This document shows, piece after piece, positions 1 to 6,309 of a stretch of DNA of 32,520 bases. The stretch comes from an uncultured Eubacteriales bacterium (GTDB taxonomy: Bacteria; Bacillota; Clostridia; TANB77; CAG-508). The DNA lies in the NCBI GenBank assembly GCA_949294555.1, contig CASFHP010000024.1, forward strand, positions 1-32,520. The letters are read 5' to 3'. The notes under the pieces were generated by a model. That model was not told the DNA's origin. It saw only the letters and a program-made list of their open reading frames with translations, and ran no database searches. How positions within the stretch are numbered: the stretch's first letter is position 1; every line of letters begins with the position of its first letter. Both the position numbers and the translations under genes were made by a program.

Positions 1-121
1 TTCGCGGAGGGTTACCATCGGTCCAAAAAAAACCGCCCACCCACCAAGGTCACCCCATATCTTCTTCCCCAAAAAAATTGATACAAAACCCTACCTGTCC
101 CAAATTGTCTCAAACTGTCTC
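1..121. other. Atypical C-rich, gene-free edge
   Basis: The first 120 bases are clearly richer in G+C than the rest of the window, with runs such as ACCGCCCACCCACC and poly-A stretches. I see no ORF, RNA gene or clear hairpin here. It could be the tail of a repeat family or of an upstream element cut by the window edge. GTCCCA/GTCTC words recall the GGGGAC repeats of the purine island, but the resemblance is too short to assign. Confidence 0.3.
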
Positions 122-149
122 TTGAATTTTAAAATTTTTATGATATAAT
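122..149 (+). promoter_or_regulatory. Promoter for ruvC-holA
   Basis: TTGAAT (122-127), a 16-nt spacer and TATAAT (144-149), with a TG one base upstream of the -10 (extended -10). Transcription would start near 156 and give a leader of about 40 nt before ruvC. Confidence 0.7.
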
Positions 150-198
150 GTGAACAGAAATTCGAAAGAAAAAGCTTAAAGAAAGGAAAGAGAGAAAA

Positions 199-684
199 AT
201 GAGAATTTTAGGAGTTGACCCAGGATTTGCTATCACAGGGTATAGTATTATAGATTATATAGGAAACAAATTTCATTTGGAAACATCTGGAGCAATATTA
301 ACAGAAGCACATACTTCTTTTCCATTGCGATTGGAAAAAATTAATAAAGATTTAGACAATATTATTAAAACATATAAACCAGATGCAATGGCAATAGAGG
401 AATTGTTTTTTAACAATAATGCCAAAACGGCAATTAATGTTGCACAAGCCAGAGGGGTTATTTTGGTAACAGCAAGGCAAAATGATTTGAATATTTATGA
501 ATATACACCCCTACAAGTAAAACAAGCGGTTACTGGATATGGAAGAGCAGACAAAATTCAGGTACAAAGAATGGTAAAGATGATTTTAAATGAGGAGAAA
601 TTGCCAAAATTAGATGATGTAACAGACAGTATGGCCATGGCGATTTGTCATGCCCATTCTTCTAAATTTGCACAGAGATTATGA
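199..684 (+). CDS. ruvC: Holliday junction resolvase RuvC
   Basis: RuvC is the endonuclease that cuts Holliday junctions symmetrically, working with RuvAB at the end of homologous recombination. The 161-residue length fits the family (about 160-175). The N-terminus MRILGVDPGFAITGY carries catalytic Asp7 in the RNase H-like fold. Glu67/Glu68 lie in AMAIEELFF, and the C-terminal acidic pair is in DDVTDSMAMAI (Asp140, Asp143). The start follows a GA-rich site (GAAAGGAAAGAGAG) a few bases upstream. ruvA and ruvB do not follow. Instead holA begins 13 bases after the stop, so the two are probably co-transcribed from the promoter at 122-149. Confidence 0.96.
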   Translation: MRILGVDPGFAITGYSIIDYIGNKFHLETSGAILTEAHTSFPLRLEKINKDLDNIIKTYKPDAMAIEELFFNNNAKTAINVAQARGVILVTARQNDLNIYEYTPLQVKQAVTGYGRADKIQVQRMVKMILNEEKLPKLDDVTDSMAMAICHAHSSKFAQRL

Positions 685-697
685 GATGGAGGATTTT

Positions 698-1723
698 ATG
701 ATAAAAATTGAAGACTTAGAAAAAGAATTAAACCAAGGAATATTAAAAAGTATCTATGTATTTTATGGCGAAGAATTATTTTTATTAGAAAATTCCTTGA
801 AAAAAATAAGAAATCTATTTGGCGAATGTATCAAAGGAATTAATTATATTCCAATTGATGAAACCAATATTGGAGAAATTATATCAGACATCGAAACACC
901 AGCATTTGGTTATGAAAAAAAATTGATAATTGCTAGAAATTCAGGAATACTAAAAAAAGAAGGAAAACGAAAAAGTGCAGAACTTGGAAAAATACGAGAT
1001 AGATTAACAGAATACATAGAAAAGAATAGGAAATTAATAGACGAAAGTGTCATTTTGGTATTTGTAGAAGAAGATGTGGACAGTAAAACAAACTTATATA
1101 AAATGCTAGATAAAGTTGGCACGATTTGTCACTTTGAATATCAAAAACCAATGCAAATAGAAAAAAGAATGAAAGCAATTTGTCATGCATATAAAGTTAA
1201 CATATCAGACGCCAACTTAAGATATTTTATTGAATGTTGTGGAACTAATATGCAAGAATTAATCAATGAAATTAGAAAATTGATTGAATATGCAGGAGAA
1301 AATGGTAACATTCAAAAAGAGGATATTGATAGTTTATGTATAAAAAAATTAGAGAGTGTCATTTTTGATTTGACAGATAATTTAGGAAGAAAAGAAACTG
1401 CAAAAGCCCTACAAGTTCTAAAAAATTTACTATATGCCAAAGAGCCAATACAAAAAATATTAATTACGCTTTATAATCATTTTAGAAAATTGTATCTAAC
1501 AAAAATAGCAGTGAAAACAAATAAAGATATTATAACAACTTTAAATTTGAAGCCAAATCAAACATTTTTAGTGAACAAATATAAAATGCAAGCAAAATAT
1601 TTTGAGGAAAAAGAATTAAAAGCTGTATTACAAAATTTGAGAGATTTAGATTATCACTATAAAATTGGTTTAATAGATTTACAAGTTGGATTAGAATCAA
1701 TTCTTTGTCGCTATTGCTCTTGA
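698..1723 (+). CDS. holA: DNA polymerase III delta subunit HolA
   Basis: The delta subunit opens the beta sliding clamp inside the clamp-loader complex. The protein begins with a characteristic YVFYGEELFLLENSLKK segment and has the expected length (341 residues). The middle region corresponds to the AAA+-like domains and the C-terminus to the helical collar domain, including a YNHFRKLY-type segment. I place the start at ATG 698 because GGAGG (688-692) lies five bases upstream. Two earlier in-frame ATGs (650, 686) have no ribosome site and would run into ruvC or its stop. The protein is lysine- and isoleucine-rich, as expected for the base composition. Confidence 0.9.
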   Translation: MIKIEDLEKELNQGILKSIYVFYGEELFLLENSLKKIRNLFGECIKGINYIPIDETNIGEIISDIETPAFGYEKKLIIARNSGILKKEGKRKSAELGKIRDRLTEYIEKNRKLIDESVILVFVEEDVDSKTNLYKMLDKVGTICHFEYQKPMQIEKRMKAICHAYKVNISDANLRYFIECCGTNMQELINEIRKLIEYAGENGNIQKEDIDSLCIKKLESVIFDLTDNLGRKETAKALQVLKNLLYAKEPIQKILITLYNHFRKLYLTKIAVKTNKDIITTLNLKPNQTFLVNKYKMQAKYFEEKELKAVLQNLRDLDYHYKIGLIDLQVGLESILCRYCS

Positions 1724-1751
1724 AATAGAAAAAATGCTTTTCCTATTCAAG
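1719..1751 (+). terminator. Weak hairpin at the holA stop
   Basis: CTTGAAATAG (1719-1728) can pair with CTATTCAAG (1743-1751) with one bulged A. The stem overlaps the end of holA. No clean T run follows, so this may be a weak terminator or only an RNA-stabilising hairpin. Confidence 0.35.
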
Positions 1752-1866
1752 AACATTGCTTTTCTCTGACGATTGCAAATTAGAAAATGAATTTGCAAAT
1801 TCAAGTATAATAAATCCCAATATTGCTAAAAATAAGAATAAGAAATTTTTAGCAAAGGTGATTTAT

Positions 1867-2562
1867 ATGAAAAAAATAAAAGAAAATAAAGGAAAAATAG
1901 GCATAGCATGTATAATGATTGTATTCATGTTAGCTATGATTGCTTATATATTCTTAAGAAATAACGAAGTAGAGGCTTTATCCAAATATGGGTCAAGAGG
2001 AGATGAAGTCATACAAATACAAACCAAGTTAAAACGATGGGGATATTATAATGGAAACATAGACGGTATCTATGGTAGCCAGACACAAGAAGCAGTAAGA
2101 TACTTTCAAAGAAAAAATGGCTTAACAGTAGATGGAATTGCAGGACCAGCCACATTAGCAGCAATGGGAATAACAAGTTCCTCATCAAGCTCTTCATCGT
2201 CTTCTAGTAATACAAGTAATGTTAATTTATTAGCAAGGCTAATCTATGGAGAAGCAAGAGGGGAGCCATATACAGGACAAGTTGCAGTAGGAGCAGTCGT
2301 TATGAATCGAGTAAAAAATAGTTCATTTCCCAATAGCATATCAGGCGTCATTTATCAATCAGGGGCTTTTGATGCAGTTAAAGATGGACAAATCAATTTA
2401 ACACCAGATTCAACCGCCAAAAAAGCAGCACAAGATGCTATTAATGGCTGGGACCCTAGTTATGGTGCTATCTATTATTTTAATCCATCTACAGCAACCA
2501 ATAAATGGATATGGTCAAGACCAATGACTGTAACAATTGGAAGACATAGATTTTGTAAATAA
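1867..2562 (+). CDS. SleB-like cell-wall hydrolase
   Basis: Predicted exported or membrane-anchored peptidoglycan hydrolase of 231 residues. Order of parts: basic N-terminus; one hydrophobic segment at about 11-29 (signal peptide or anchor); a peptidoglycan-binding type 1 domain at about 44-100 (GSRGDEVIQIQTKLKRWGYY and the DGIYGSQTQEAVRYFQ repeat); a serine-rich linker at 104-114; and a Hydrolase_2 (SleB/CwlJ) domain at about 118-231. The domain start ARLIYGEARGEPYTGQVAV contains the catalytic glutamate (E129). SleB acts as a lytic transglycosylase on spore cortex in spore formers, but similar proteins occur outside germination, so the role is not certain. The start is ATG 1867 with AAAGGTGA upstream. 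An upstream in-frame extension to 1756 lacks a ribosome site and any homology I recognise. Confidence 0.88.
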   Translation: MKKIKENKGKIGIACIMIVFMLAMIAYIFLRNNEVEALSKYGSRGDEVIQIQTKLKRWGYYNGNIDGIYGSQTQEAVRYFQRKNGLTVDGIAGPATLAAMGITSSSSSSSSSSSNTSNVNLLARLIYGEARGEPYTGQVAVGAVVMNRVKNSSFPNSISGVIYQSGAFDAVKDGQINLTPDSTAKKAAQDAINGWDPSYGAIYYFNPSTATNKWIWSRPMTVTIGRHRFCK

Positions 2563-2634
2563 AGTAATCTTCAAATAATATGCTGCAAAGAAAGAAATAA
2601 AATTCCAACCTTAAACAGGAAAAGAGGAAAAAGA

Positions 2635-4680
2635 ATGATAGATTTAGAAAAAGATGTAAAATATATAAAAGGTGTTGGACCCAATAGAGTAAAATTATTA
2701 AACAAATTAGGTATATTTACGCTAAAAGATTTAATTACCTATTATCCAAGGACGTATGAAGATAGAAGCAAACCAAAAAATATTGCAGAATGTATCGATG
2801 GAGAAGAAGTATTAATTGAAGCTTATGCTACAGGGAGAGTAAGTGATGTAAGGCTTAGAGGGAAAACTATGCAAAAACTGGTAATTCGTGATGAAACAGG
2901 TGTAGCAACAGCTGTCTGGTTTAATCAAAGTTATTTAAAAAATAAATTTGAGCAAGGAAAAAAATACACATTTTATGGAAAAATTAATAATACTTTTGGA
3001 AGAATTACCATAAATTCACCCGTCTTTGACGAAGAAGGAAAAACATCAAATACAGGAAAAATTGTTCCTATATATCCATTAACATATAGTCTATCACAAA
3101 ATACAATTAGAAGAATTATGGAAAATGGAATTAAGGAAGTGGAAAATAAACTAGAAGAAACATTACCAGAATATATTTTAAAAGAATATCATTTAGAAGG
3201 AATTAATCAAGCAACGAAAAATATCCATTTTCCAAAAGAATTTAAAGACTTTAATACTGCCAGAAATCGATTGGTTTTTGAAGAATTATTAACCATGCAA
3301 TTGGCACTATTAGAATTAAAAAATAGTTATATAAATGAGGAAAAGGGAATTCAATTTAGCAAAGATGTGCATATGTCAGATATTATTAATAAATTGCCAT
3401 TTCGATTAACAAATGCACAAAGAAGAGTATTAGAAGAAATAGATAATGATATGGAATCAGAAAAACCAATGAACCGCTTATTACAAGGAGATGTTGGTTC
3501 AGGAAAAACCGTTATTGCAATGTGTTCTGCCTATAAAGCAGTAAAATGTGGTTATCAAGCAGCCATCATGGCACCAACAGCAATTCTTGCTACACAACAT
3601 TTAGAAAACTTTAAAAAAATATTTGATGAATTTGATATCAAATGTGAGTTACTCATTTCAGCAATGACCAAAAAGAAAAAAACAGAATTGTTAGAAAGGC
3701 TAGCAAATGGAGAAATTGACATTGTAATTGGTACACATGCTCTATTACAAGAAAATGTAGAATTCAAAAATTTAGGATTAGTTGTAACAGATGAACAACA
3801 TCGTTTTGGTGTAAAACAAAGAACAACAATTGTAGAAAAAGGACAAAATCCAGATGTATTGGTTATGACAGCAACACCAATTCCTAGAACACTAGCTTTA
3901 ATATTATATGGCGATTTGGATATTTCTATCATAGATGAATTACCACCAAACAGGAAGAAAATTGACACATTTGCGGTGACCAAAGGAATGGAAGATAGGA
4001 TTAATAATTTTATAAAAGTACAGTTAAAAGAAGGAAGACAAGCATATATAGTATGCCCATTGGTAGAAGAAAATGAAGAGTTAGACCTAAAATCTGTAGA
4101 AAAGTTATATGAAAAATGTAAAACAGAAACTTTTCCAGAATATCGAGTAGAATACATACATGGAAAAATGAAAGCAAAAGATAAAGATGATATTATGATG
4201 AGATTTAAAAATAAGGAAATTGATATATTGATTTCAACAACGGTTATCGAAGTAGGGGTCGATGTACCAAATGCAAATATCATGGTTATAGAGGACGCAC
4301 AGAGATTTGGATTAGCACAATTACATCAATTAAGAGGAAGAGTAGGAAGAGGAGAATATAAATCTTATTGTATTCTAAAATATGAAGGCAAAGGCGAAAC
4401 AGTTAGAAAAAGAATGAAAGTAATGTGTGATACCAATGACGGATTTATCATTTCAGAAAAAGACTTGGAATTAAGAGGCTCAGGAGACTTTTTTGGAACA
4501 ATGCAACATGGGCTACCAGAATTTAAAATTGCTAACCTATTTGAAGATATGAATATATTAAAATTGGCACAAGAAGCAGCTATTAGAATTATTGAAAATG
4601 ACCCTAAATTAGAGAAAACAGAAAATGCAAGGTTAAAAGCATTAATAAAAGACAAATTTACAAAGAGGATAGAAATTTAG
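2635..4680 (+). CDS. recG: ATP-dependent DNA helicase RecG
   Basis: RecG remodels stalled replication forks and branch-migrates Holliday junctions. At 681 residues it is full length. The N-terminal wedge/OB region includes KGVGPNRVKLLNKLGIFTLKDL, followed by the DYYPRTYEDR-like segment (here TYYPRTYEDRS). The helicase motor has Walker A GDVGSGKT, the DEQH box in VVTDEQHRFGVKQR, motif III TATPIPRTLAL, and motifs V-VI in STTVIEVGVDVPNA and QLRGRVGRGEYKSYC. The C-terminal RecG-specific region includes DLELRGSGDFFGTMQHG. AGAGGAAAAAG precedes ATG 2635. It ends inside a strong terminator stem, so it is the last gene of its transcript. Confidence 0.97.
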   Translation: MIDLEKDVKYIKGVGPNRVKLLNKLGIFTLKDLITYYPRTYEDRSKPKNIAECIDGEEVLIEAYATGRVSDVRLRGKTMQKLVIRDETGVATAVWFNQSYLKNKFEQGKKYTFYGKINNTFGRITINSPVFDEEGKTSNTGKIVPIYPLTYSLSQNTIRRIMENGIKEVENKLEETLPEYILKEYHLEGINQATKNIHFPKEFKDFNTARNRLVFEELLTMQLALLELKNSYINEEKGIQFSKDVHMSDIINKLPFRLTNAQRRVLEEIDNDMESEKPMNRLLQGDVGSGKTVIAMCSAYKAVKCGYQAAIMAPTAILATQHLENFKKIFDEFDIKCELLISAMTKKKKTELLERLANGEIDIVIGTHALLQENVEFKNLGLVVTDEQHRFGVKQRTTIVEKGQNPDVLVMTATPIPRTLALILYGDLDISIIDELPPNRKKIDTFAVTKGMEDRINNFIKVQLKEGRQAYIVCPLVEENEELDLKSVEKLYEKCKTETFPEYRVEYIHGKMKAKDKDDIMMRFKNKEIDILISTTVIEVGVDVPNANIMVIEDAQRFGLAQLHQLRGRVGRGEYKSYCILKYEGKGETVRKRMKVMCDTNDGFIISEKDLELRGSGDFFGTMQHGLPEFKIANLFEDMNILKLAQEAAIRIIENDPKLEKTENARLKALIKDKFTKRIEI

Positions 4681-4716
4681 GCGTTAAGGACATCCTTAAC
4701 GCCTATTGACTTTTTT
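4679..4716 (+). terminator. Intrinsic terminator after recG
   Basis: AGGCGTTAAGGA and TCCTTAACGCCT form a near-perfect 12-bp stem with a minimal loop, followed shortly by TTTTTT (4711-4716). The stem begins within the recG stop codon. Confidence 0.85.
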
Positions 4717-4734
4717 AAAAAAAGATATTAATAT
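4706..4734 (+). promoter_or_regulatory. Promoter for the small membrane protein gene
   Basis: TTGACT (4706-4711), a 17-nt spacer and TAATAT (4729-4734). The -35 box overlaps the 3' side of the recG terminator. Confidence 0.6.
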
Positions 4735-4767
4735 ATATCTATAAAATAAAAAAGGATGTCGATATAT

Positions 4768-4959
4768 ATGTTTCAACTAATCGTAAAACTATTAGGATTA
4801 ATCATGATTTTAGCTGGTGTCATTTTGATATATGATGCTAGAATAATTACAAAAAGATTTTTCGGATTTGGAGACCAAAACGAAGGAGCTAGTGGACTAA
4901 AAATTTTAGGGTTTATATTGGCAATAGTAGGTGGGCTGATCATCTATTTTTCAATGTAA
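4768..4959 (+). CDS. Small two-helix membrane protein
   Basis: A 63-residue protein of unknown function. It has two hydrophobic segments (about 3-22 and 43-62) flanking a conserved-looking polar hairpin with IYDARIITKRFFGFGDQNEG. The look (short, two helices, IYDAR and GLKILG motifs) matches small hypothetical proteins common in clostridia, but I know no function. An in-frame ATG at 4756 overlaps the likely ribosome site AAAAAGG (4749-4755), so ATG 4768 is the better start. The upstream start would add four residues. It sits alone between the recG terminator and tRNA-Leu with its own promoter. Confidence 0.7.
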   Translation: MFQLIVKLLGLIMILAGVILIYDARIITKRFFGFGDQNEGASGLKILGFILAIVGGLIIYFSM

Positions 4960-5054
4960 ATGACAAAATATGTGTAAACAATATATGAATATAAAATTTT
5001 TTTATAATATATATGTAATAGAATTAAATTTTACTGGAAAATCTCAAAAAACTA

Positions 5055-5084
5055 TTGACAACAAAAACAAATTTGTGCTAATAT
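5055..5084 (+). promoter_or_regulatory. Promoter for tRNA-Leu
   Basis: Consensus TTGACA (5055-5060), an 18-nt spacer and TAATAT (5079-5084), ending 21 bases before the tRNA. Confidence 0.75.
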
Positions 5085-5105
5085 AGTTATTGTTAGTTTA
5101 TATAT

Positions 5106-5189
5106 GCGGATGTGGCGGAACTGGTAGACGCGCTGGTCTTAGGAACCAGTGCCAACGGCGTGGGGGTTCGAGTCCCTTCATCCGCACCA
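5106..5189 (+). tRNA. tRNA-Leu (anticodon UAG)
   Basis: Class II tRNA. The acceptor stem is GCGGATG/CATCCGC with discriminator A (5186) and an encoded CCA (5187-5189). The anticodon stem is CTGGT/ACCAG with loop CTTAGGA, giving anticodon TAG for CUN leucine codons. A long variable arm (GCCAACGGCGT region) and a T arm with GGTTCGAGTCC are present. It stands alone, with its own promoter and terminator. Confidence 0.97.
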
Positions 5190-5193
5190 CAGT

Positions 5194-5233
5194 AATATCA
5201 AGGAATTGGGTGATTCTCTTGATATTATTTTTT
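5194..5233 (+). terminator. Terminator after tRNA-Leu
   Basis: AATATCAAG (5194-5202) pairs with CTTGATATT (5218-5226) and is followed by ATTTTTT. Confidence 0.85.
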
Positions 5234-5316
5234 GTCTATTTTTAAAATGTAGAAATCAAGCAAATGGATATAAAAGTAGAAATAAAAAACAATTGTTGGA
5301 ATTGTGGGGAAAAACA

Positions 5317-5345
5317 TTGTCTTTATAATAAAATTAAAGTATAAT
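5317..5345 (+). promoter_or_regulatory. Promoter of the toxin-like peptide RNA
   Basis: TTGTCT (5317-5322), a 17-nt spacer and perfect TATAAT (5340-5345). The expected transcript start is about 5352, giving an RNA of roughly 175 nt that ends at the terminator at 5496-5528. Confidence 0.75.
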
Positions 5346-5352
5346 AAATCCA

Positions 5353-5383
5353 TCCTTTTCCAAAGGAAAACTTTGAGAAAGGA
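5353..5383 (+). promoter_or_regulatory. 5' helix that hides the peptide's ribosome site
   Basis: Bases 5353-5365 (TCCTTTTCCAAAG) pair with 5371-5383 (CTTTGAGAAAGGA) through 12 pairs, one of them a G-U, and a single C-A mismatch, with loop GAAAA. The 3' side includes the first bases of the GGAGG ribosome site (5381-5385). This mirrors the upstream helix described for Fst toxin mRNA, which limits translation until the RNA is processed or refolded. A competing smaller hairpin (TTTTCC-AAA-GGAAAA, 5356-5370) would free the site. Confidence 0.6.
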
Positions 5384-5384
5384 G

Positions 5385-5409
5385 GTGAACATCTTGAGTT
5401 CTTTCGATT
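5385..5409 (+). repeat. Direct repeat copy 1, over the peptide start codon
   Basis: GTGAACAT-c-TTGAGTTCTT-t-CGATT. It matches 5561-5583 at 23 positions with only two extra bases (5393 and 5404). It spans the 3' end of the ribosome site, the TTG start and the first four following codons, so an RNA read from the minus strand of copy 2 can pair with the initiation region. Confidence 0.85.
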
Positions 5410-5483
5410 TGATTTGGCGATTAATCGTTTTATTATTACTTAGTAATAGTAAAAACGATGAAAACCAAAATTCTCAAGATTAG
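5394..5483 (+). CDS. Short hydrophobic peptide, candidate Fst-like type I toxin
   Basis: A 29-residue ORF starting with TTG, placed eight bases after a perfect AAAGGAGG (5378-5385). The peptide has a short N-terminal polar part, a hydrophobic stretch with one arginine (DLIWRLIVLLLL) and a polar, charged tail rich in Asn, Asp, Gln and Ser. This is the general plan of Fst/TxpA/Ldr type I toxins, membrane-active peptides of about 30 residues. I do not recognise the exact sequence. The reasons to call it a toxin are mainly contextual: own promoter, ribosome-site-masking 5' helix, own terminator, and a convergent small RNA whose sequence is complementary to the start region. It could instead be another small membrane peptide under antisense control. 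A GTG at 5385 in the same frame lies inside the ribosome site and is not a plausible start. Confidence 0.65.
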   Translation: MSSFDLIWRLIVLLLLSNSKNDENQNSQD

Positions 5484-5495
5484 TACAAACTAATC

Positions 5496-5528
5496 AAAGG
5501 CAGTCTGGTCAACTGCCTTTATTTTTTT
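5496..5528 (+). terminator. Terminator of the peptide RNA
   Basis: AAAGGCAGT (5496-5504) pairs with ACTGCCTTT (5512-5520), followed by A and seven T (5522-5528). The loop region contains TGGTCAAC (5506-5513), repeated in the antisense RNA terminator. Confidence 0.9.
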
Positions 5529-5530
5529 GC

Positions 5531-5560
5531 AAAAAAAGAGATATGTGGTCAACATATCTC
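5531..5560 (-). terminator. Terminator of the antisense RNA
   Basis: On the minus strand GAGATATGT, loop TGACC, ACATATCTC, then TTTTTTT. It lies back to back with the mRNA terminator, with only two bases between the two T/A runs. Confidence 0.88.
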
Positions 5561-5583
5561 GTGAACATTTGAGTTCTTCGATT
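5561..5583 (+). repeat. Direct repeat copy 2, inside the antisense RNA
   Basis: GTGAACAT-TTGAGTTCTT-CGATT, the same as 5385-5409 minus two single bases. It does not continue into a coding frame, so it looks kept for RNA pairing rather than as a gene fragment. Confidence 0.85.
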
Positions 5584-5606
5584 ATTCTCTTGCTTAAGCT
5601 AAATAT

Positions 5607-5635
5607 AGTATACTACATTTTTTATTATATGTCAA
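5607..5635 (-). promoter_or_regulatory. Promoter of the antisense RNA
   Basis: On the minus strand TTGACA (5635-5630), a 17-nt spacer and TATACT (5612-5607): one of the strongest consensus promoters in the window, stronger than the peptide promoter. A more abundant antitoxin RNA is expected in such systems. Confidence 0.85.
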
Positions 5636-5906
5636 ATGCTTTTCAAAAATTCATTTTTTAAGAATTTTACGTAAAATATGCAATATTAGAAAGAAGTTCA
5701 TCAATAAATGGTTTTGATATTACAGGATTTGTTAGTGTTTTTAACAATACTGATATTTTTTTCAAAAACATTAGATATTTTAAAGCTTTTTATATTTGAA
5801 TAATATTTAATTAACAGTCAAATTTCCGTAATATGATATGCAATAAAAAAATAATAAGATTATAAAGAAACTTAAAGCAAATAATTAAATTTCAAGTCGT
5901 TTATTT
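5636..5906. other. AT-rich stretch without a supported gene
   Basis: Very AT-rich sequence between the antisense promoter and the next promoter. The only ORF of note is a 34-codon reading frame on the minus strand (5667-5771) without a convincing ribosome site. I see no RNA gene or strong hairpin. Confidence 0.4.
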
Positions 5907-5935
5907 TTGCAATTTTATGGAAAGTATAGTATAAT
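5907..5935 (+). promoter_or_regulatory. Promoter for the cysteine-rich small protein
   Basis: TTGCAA (5907-5912), a 17-nt spacer and TATAAT (5930-5935). Transcription would start near 5942, just before the first leader hairpin. Confidence 0.75.
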
Positions 5936-5943
5936 AATAAGTA

Positions 5944-5997
5944 GCAAAGCCCAAAAGGGTTTGCATGTAACTATTAACAGCCTCCCAAATTTGGGAG
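5944..5997 (+). promoter_or_regulatory. Leader with two hairpins before the cysteine-rich gene
   Basis: Hairpin 1: GCAAAGCCC-AAAA-GGGTTTGC (5944-5964, one bulge). Hairpin 2: CTCCCAAATTTGGGAG (5982-5997), a perfect 16-base palindrome that ends directly before the ribosome site AAAGGAGAG (5998-6006). The CTCC of hairpin 2 could also pair with the GGAG of the ribosome site, so two alternative folds with opposite effects on translation are possible. No known riboswitch is recognised. Confidence 0.45.
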
Positions 5998-6012
5998 AAA
6001 GGAGAGAGCATT

Positions 6013-6171
6013 ATGAGTAGAGAGTGGGAAGCAGAAAAAGAAAGAACTTATAAGTTCTATAATTCACTGAAAACAGCTAGTCCAGAGTGCGATTATGGAA
6101 GCAAGAATTGTGAAACTTGCAAGAAGAATAATTGCACATGGCGACAGTTTTTATTAAACCCACCACGTTAA
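6013..6171 (+). CDS. Small cysteine-rich protein, function unknown
   Basis: A 52-residue protein with a charged N-terminal half (MSREWEAEKERTYKFY) and a C-terminal half containing four cysteines spaced C26-x6-C33-x2-C36-x4-C41. That pattern could bind a metal such as zinc, but no known family is recognised. The end is WRQFLLNPPR. AAAGGAGAGAG lies at a good distance before ATG 6013. It has its own promoter, a structured leader and a strong terminator, so it is a monocistronic gene of about 280 nt. The codon pattern is consistent with coding: frame open, with no stops. Confidence 0.7.
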   Translation: MSREWEAEKERTYKFYNSLKTASPECDYGSKNCETCKKNNCTWRQFLLNPPR

Positions 6172-6179
6172 AAAGAGGT

Positions 6180-6226
6180 GGCATTTTTCAGAAAGTGATT
6201 TCTGGAAAATGCCTTCTCTTTTTTTT
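6180..6226 (+). terminator. Terminator after the cysteine-rich gene
   Basis: GGCATTTTTCAGAAA (6180-6194), loop GTGA, TTTCTGGAAAATGCC (6199-6213), then TTCTC and a run of eight T. Confidence 0.9.
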
Positions 6227-6237
6227 AGCTTATATAC

Positions 6238-6266
6238 TTGTAACTACATATAAAATATTGTAAAAT
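6238..6266 (+). promoter_or_regulatory. Promoter for coaD
   Basis: TTGTAA (6238-6243), a 17-nt spacer and TAAAAT (6261-6266), about 40 bases before the gene. Confidence 0.55.
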
Positions 6267-6309
6267 AGTAAATACAAAGAGGAATAAATGTAATAATAAG
6301 GGGGACAAT

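Larger units (their letters stand above)
5531..5600 (-). ncRNA. Convergent antisense RNA, candidate type I antitoxin
   Basis: A predicted RNA of about 70 nt on the minus strand. Its promoter at 5607-5635 is near consensus and its 3' end is a hairpin (5538-5560) followed by seven U (5531-5537). It contains the complement of direct repeat copy 2 (5561-5583), which can form 23 base pairs, in blocks of 8, 10 and 5 with two bulges, with the peptide mRNA around its start codon. Its terminator loop carries UUGACC, complementary to the GGUCAA of the mRNA terminator loop, so a loop-loop contact could start pairing. The UUGA part fits the YUNR U-turn pattern used in other antisense systems. Size, convergence and repeats match RNA II of the par/Fst locus. 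No experimental evidence is available here. Confidence 0.7.

Noticed and set aside
3555..4283. Long minus-strand open frame inside recG (and similar ones inside purL)
   Set aside because: They lie opposite strong coding genes, have no ribosome sites and give low-complexity hydrophobic translations typical of shadow frames.
5667..5771. 34-codon ORF on the minus strand (MFLKKISVLLKTLTNPV...) near the antisense promoter
   Set aside because: No convincing ribosome site, very AT-rich, no recognised family, and no promoter or terminator around it.
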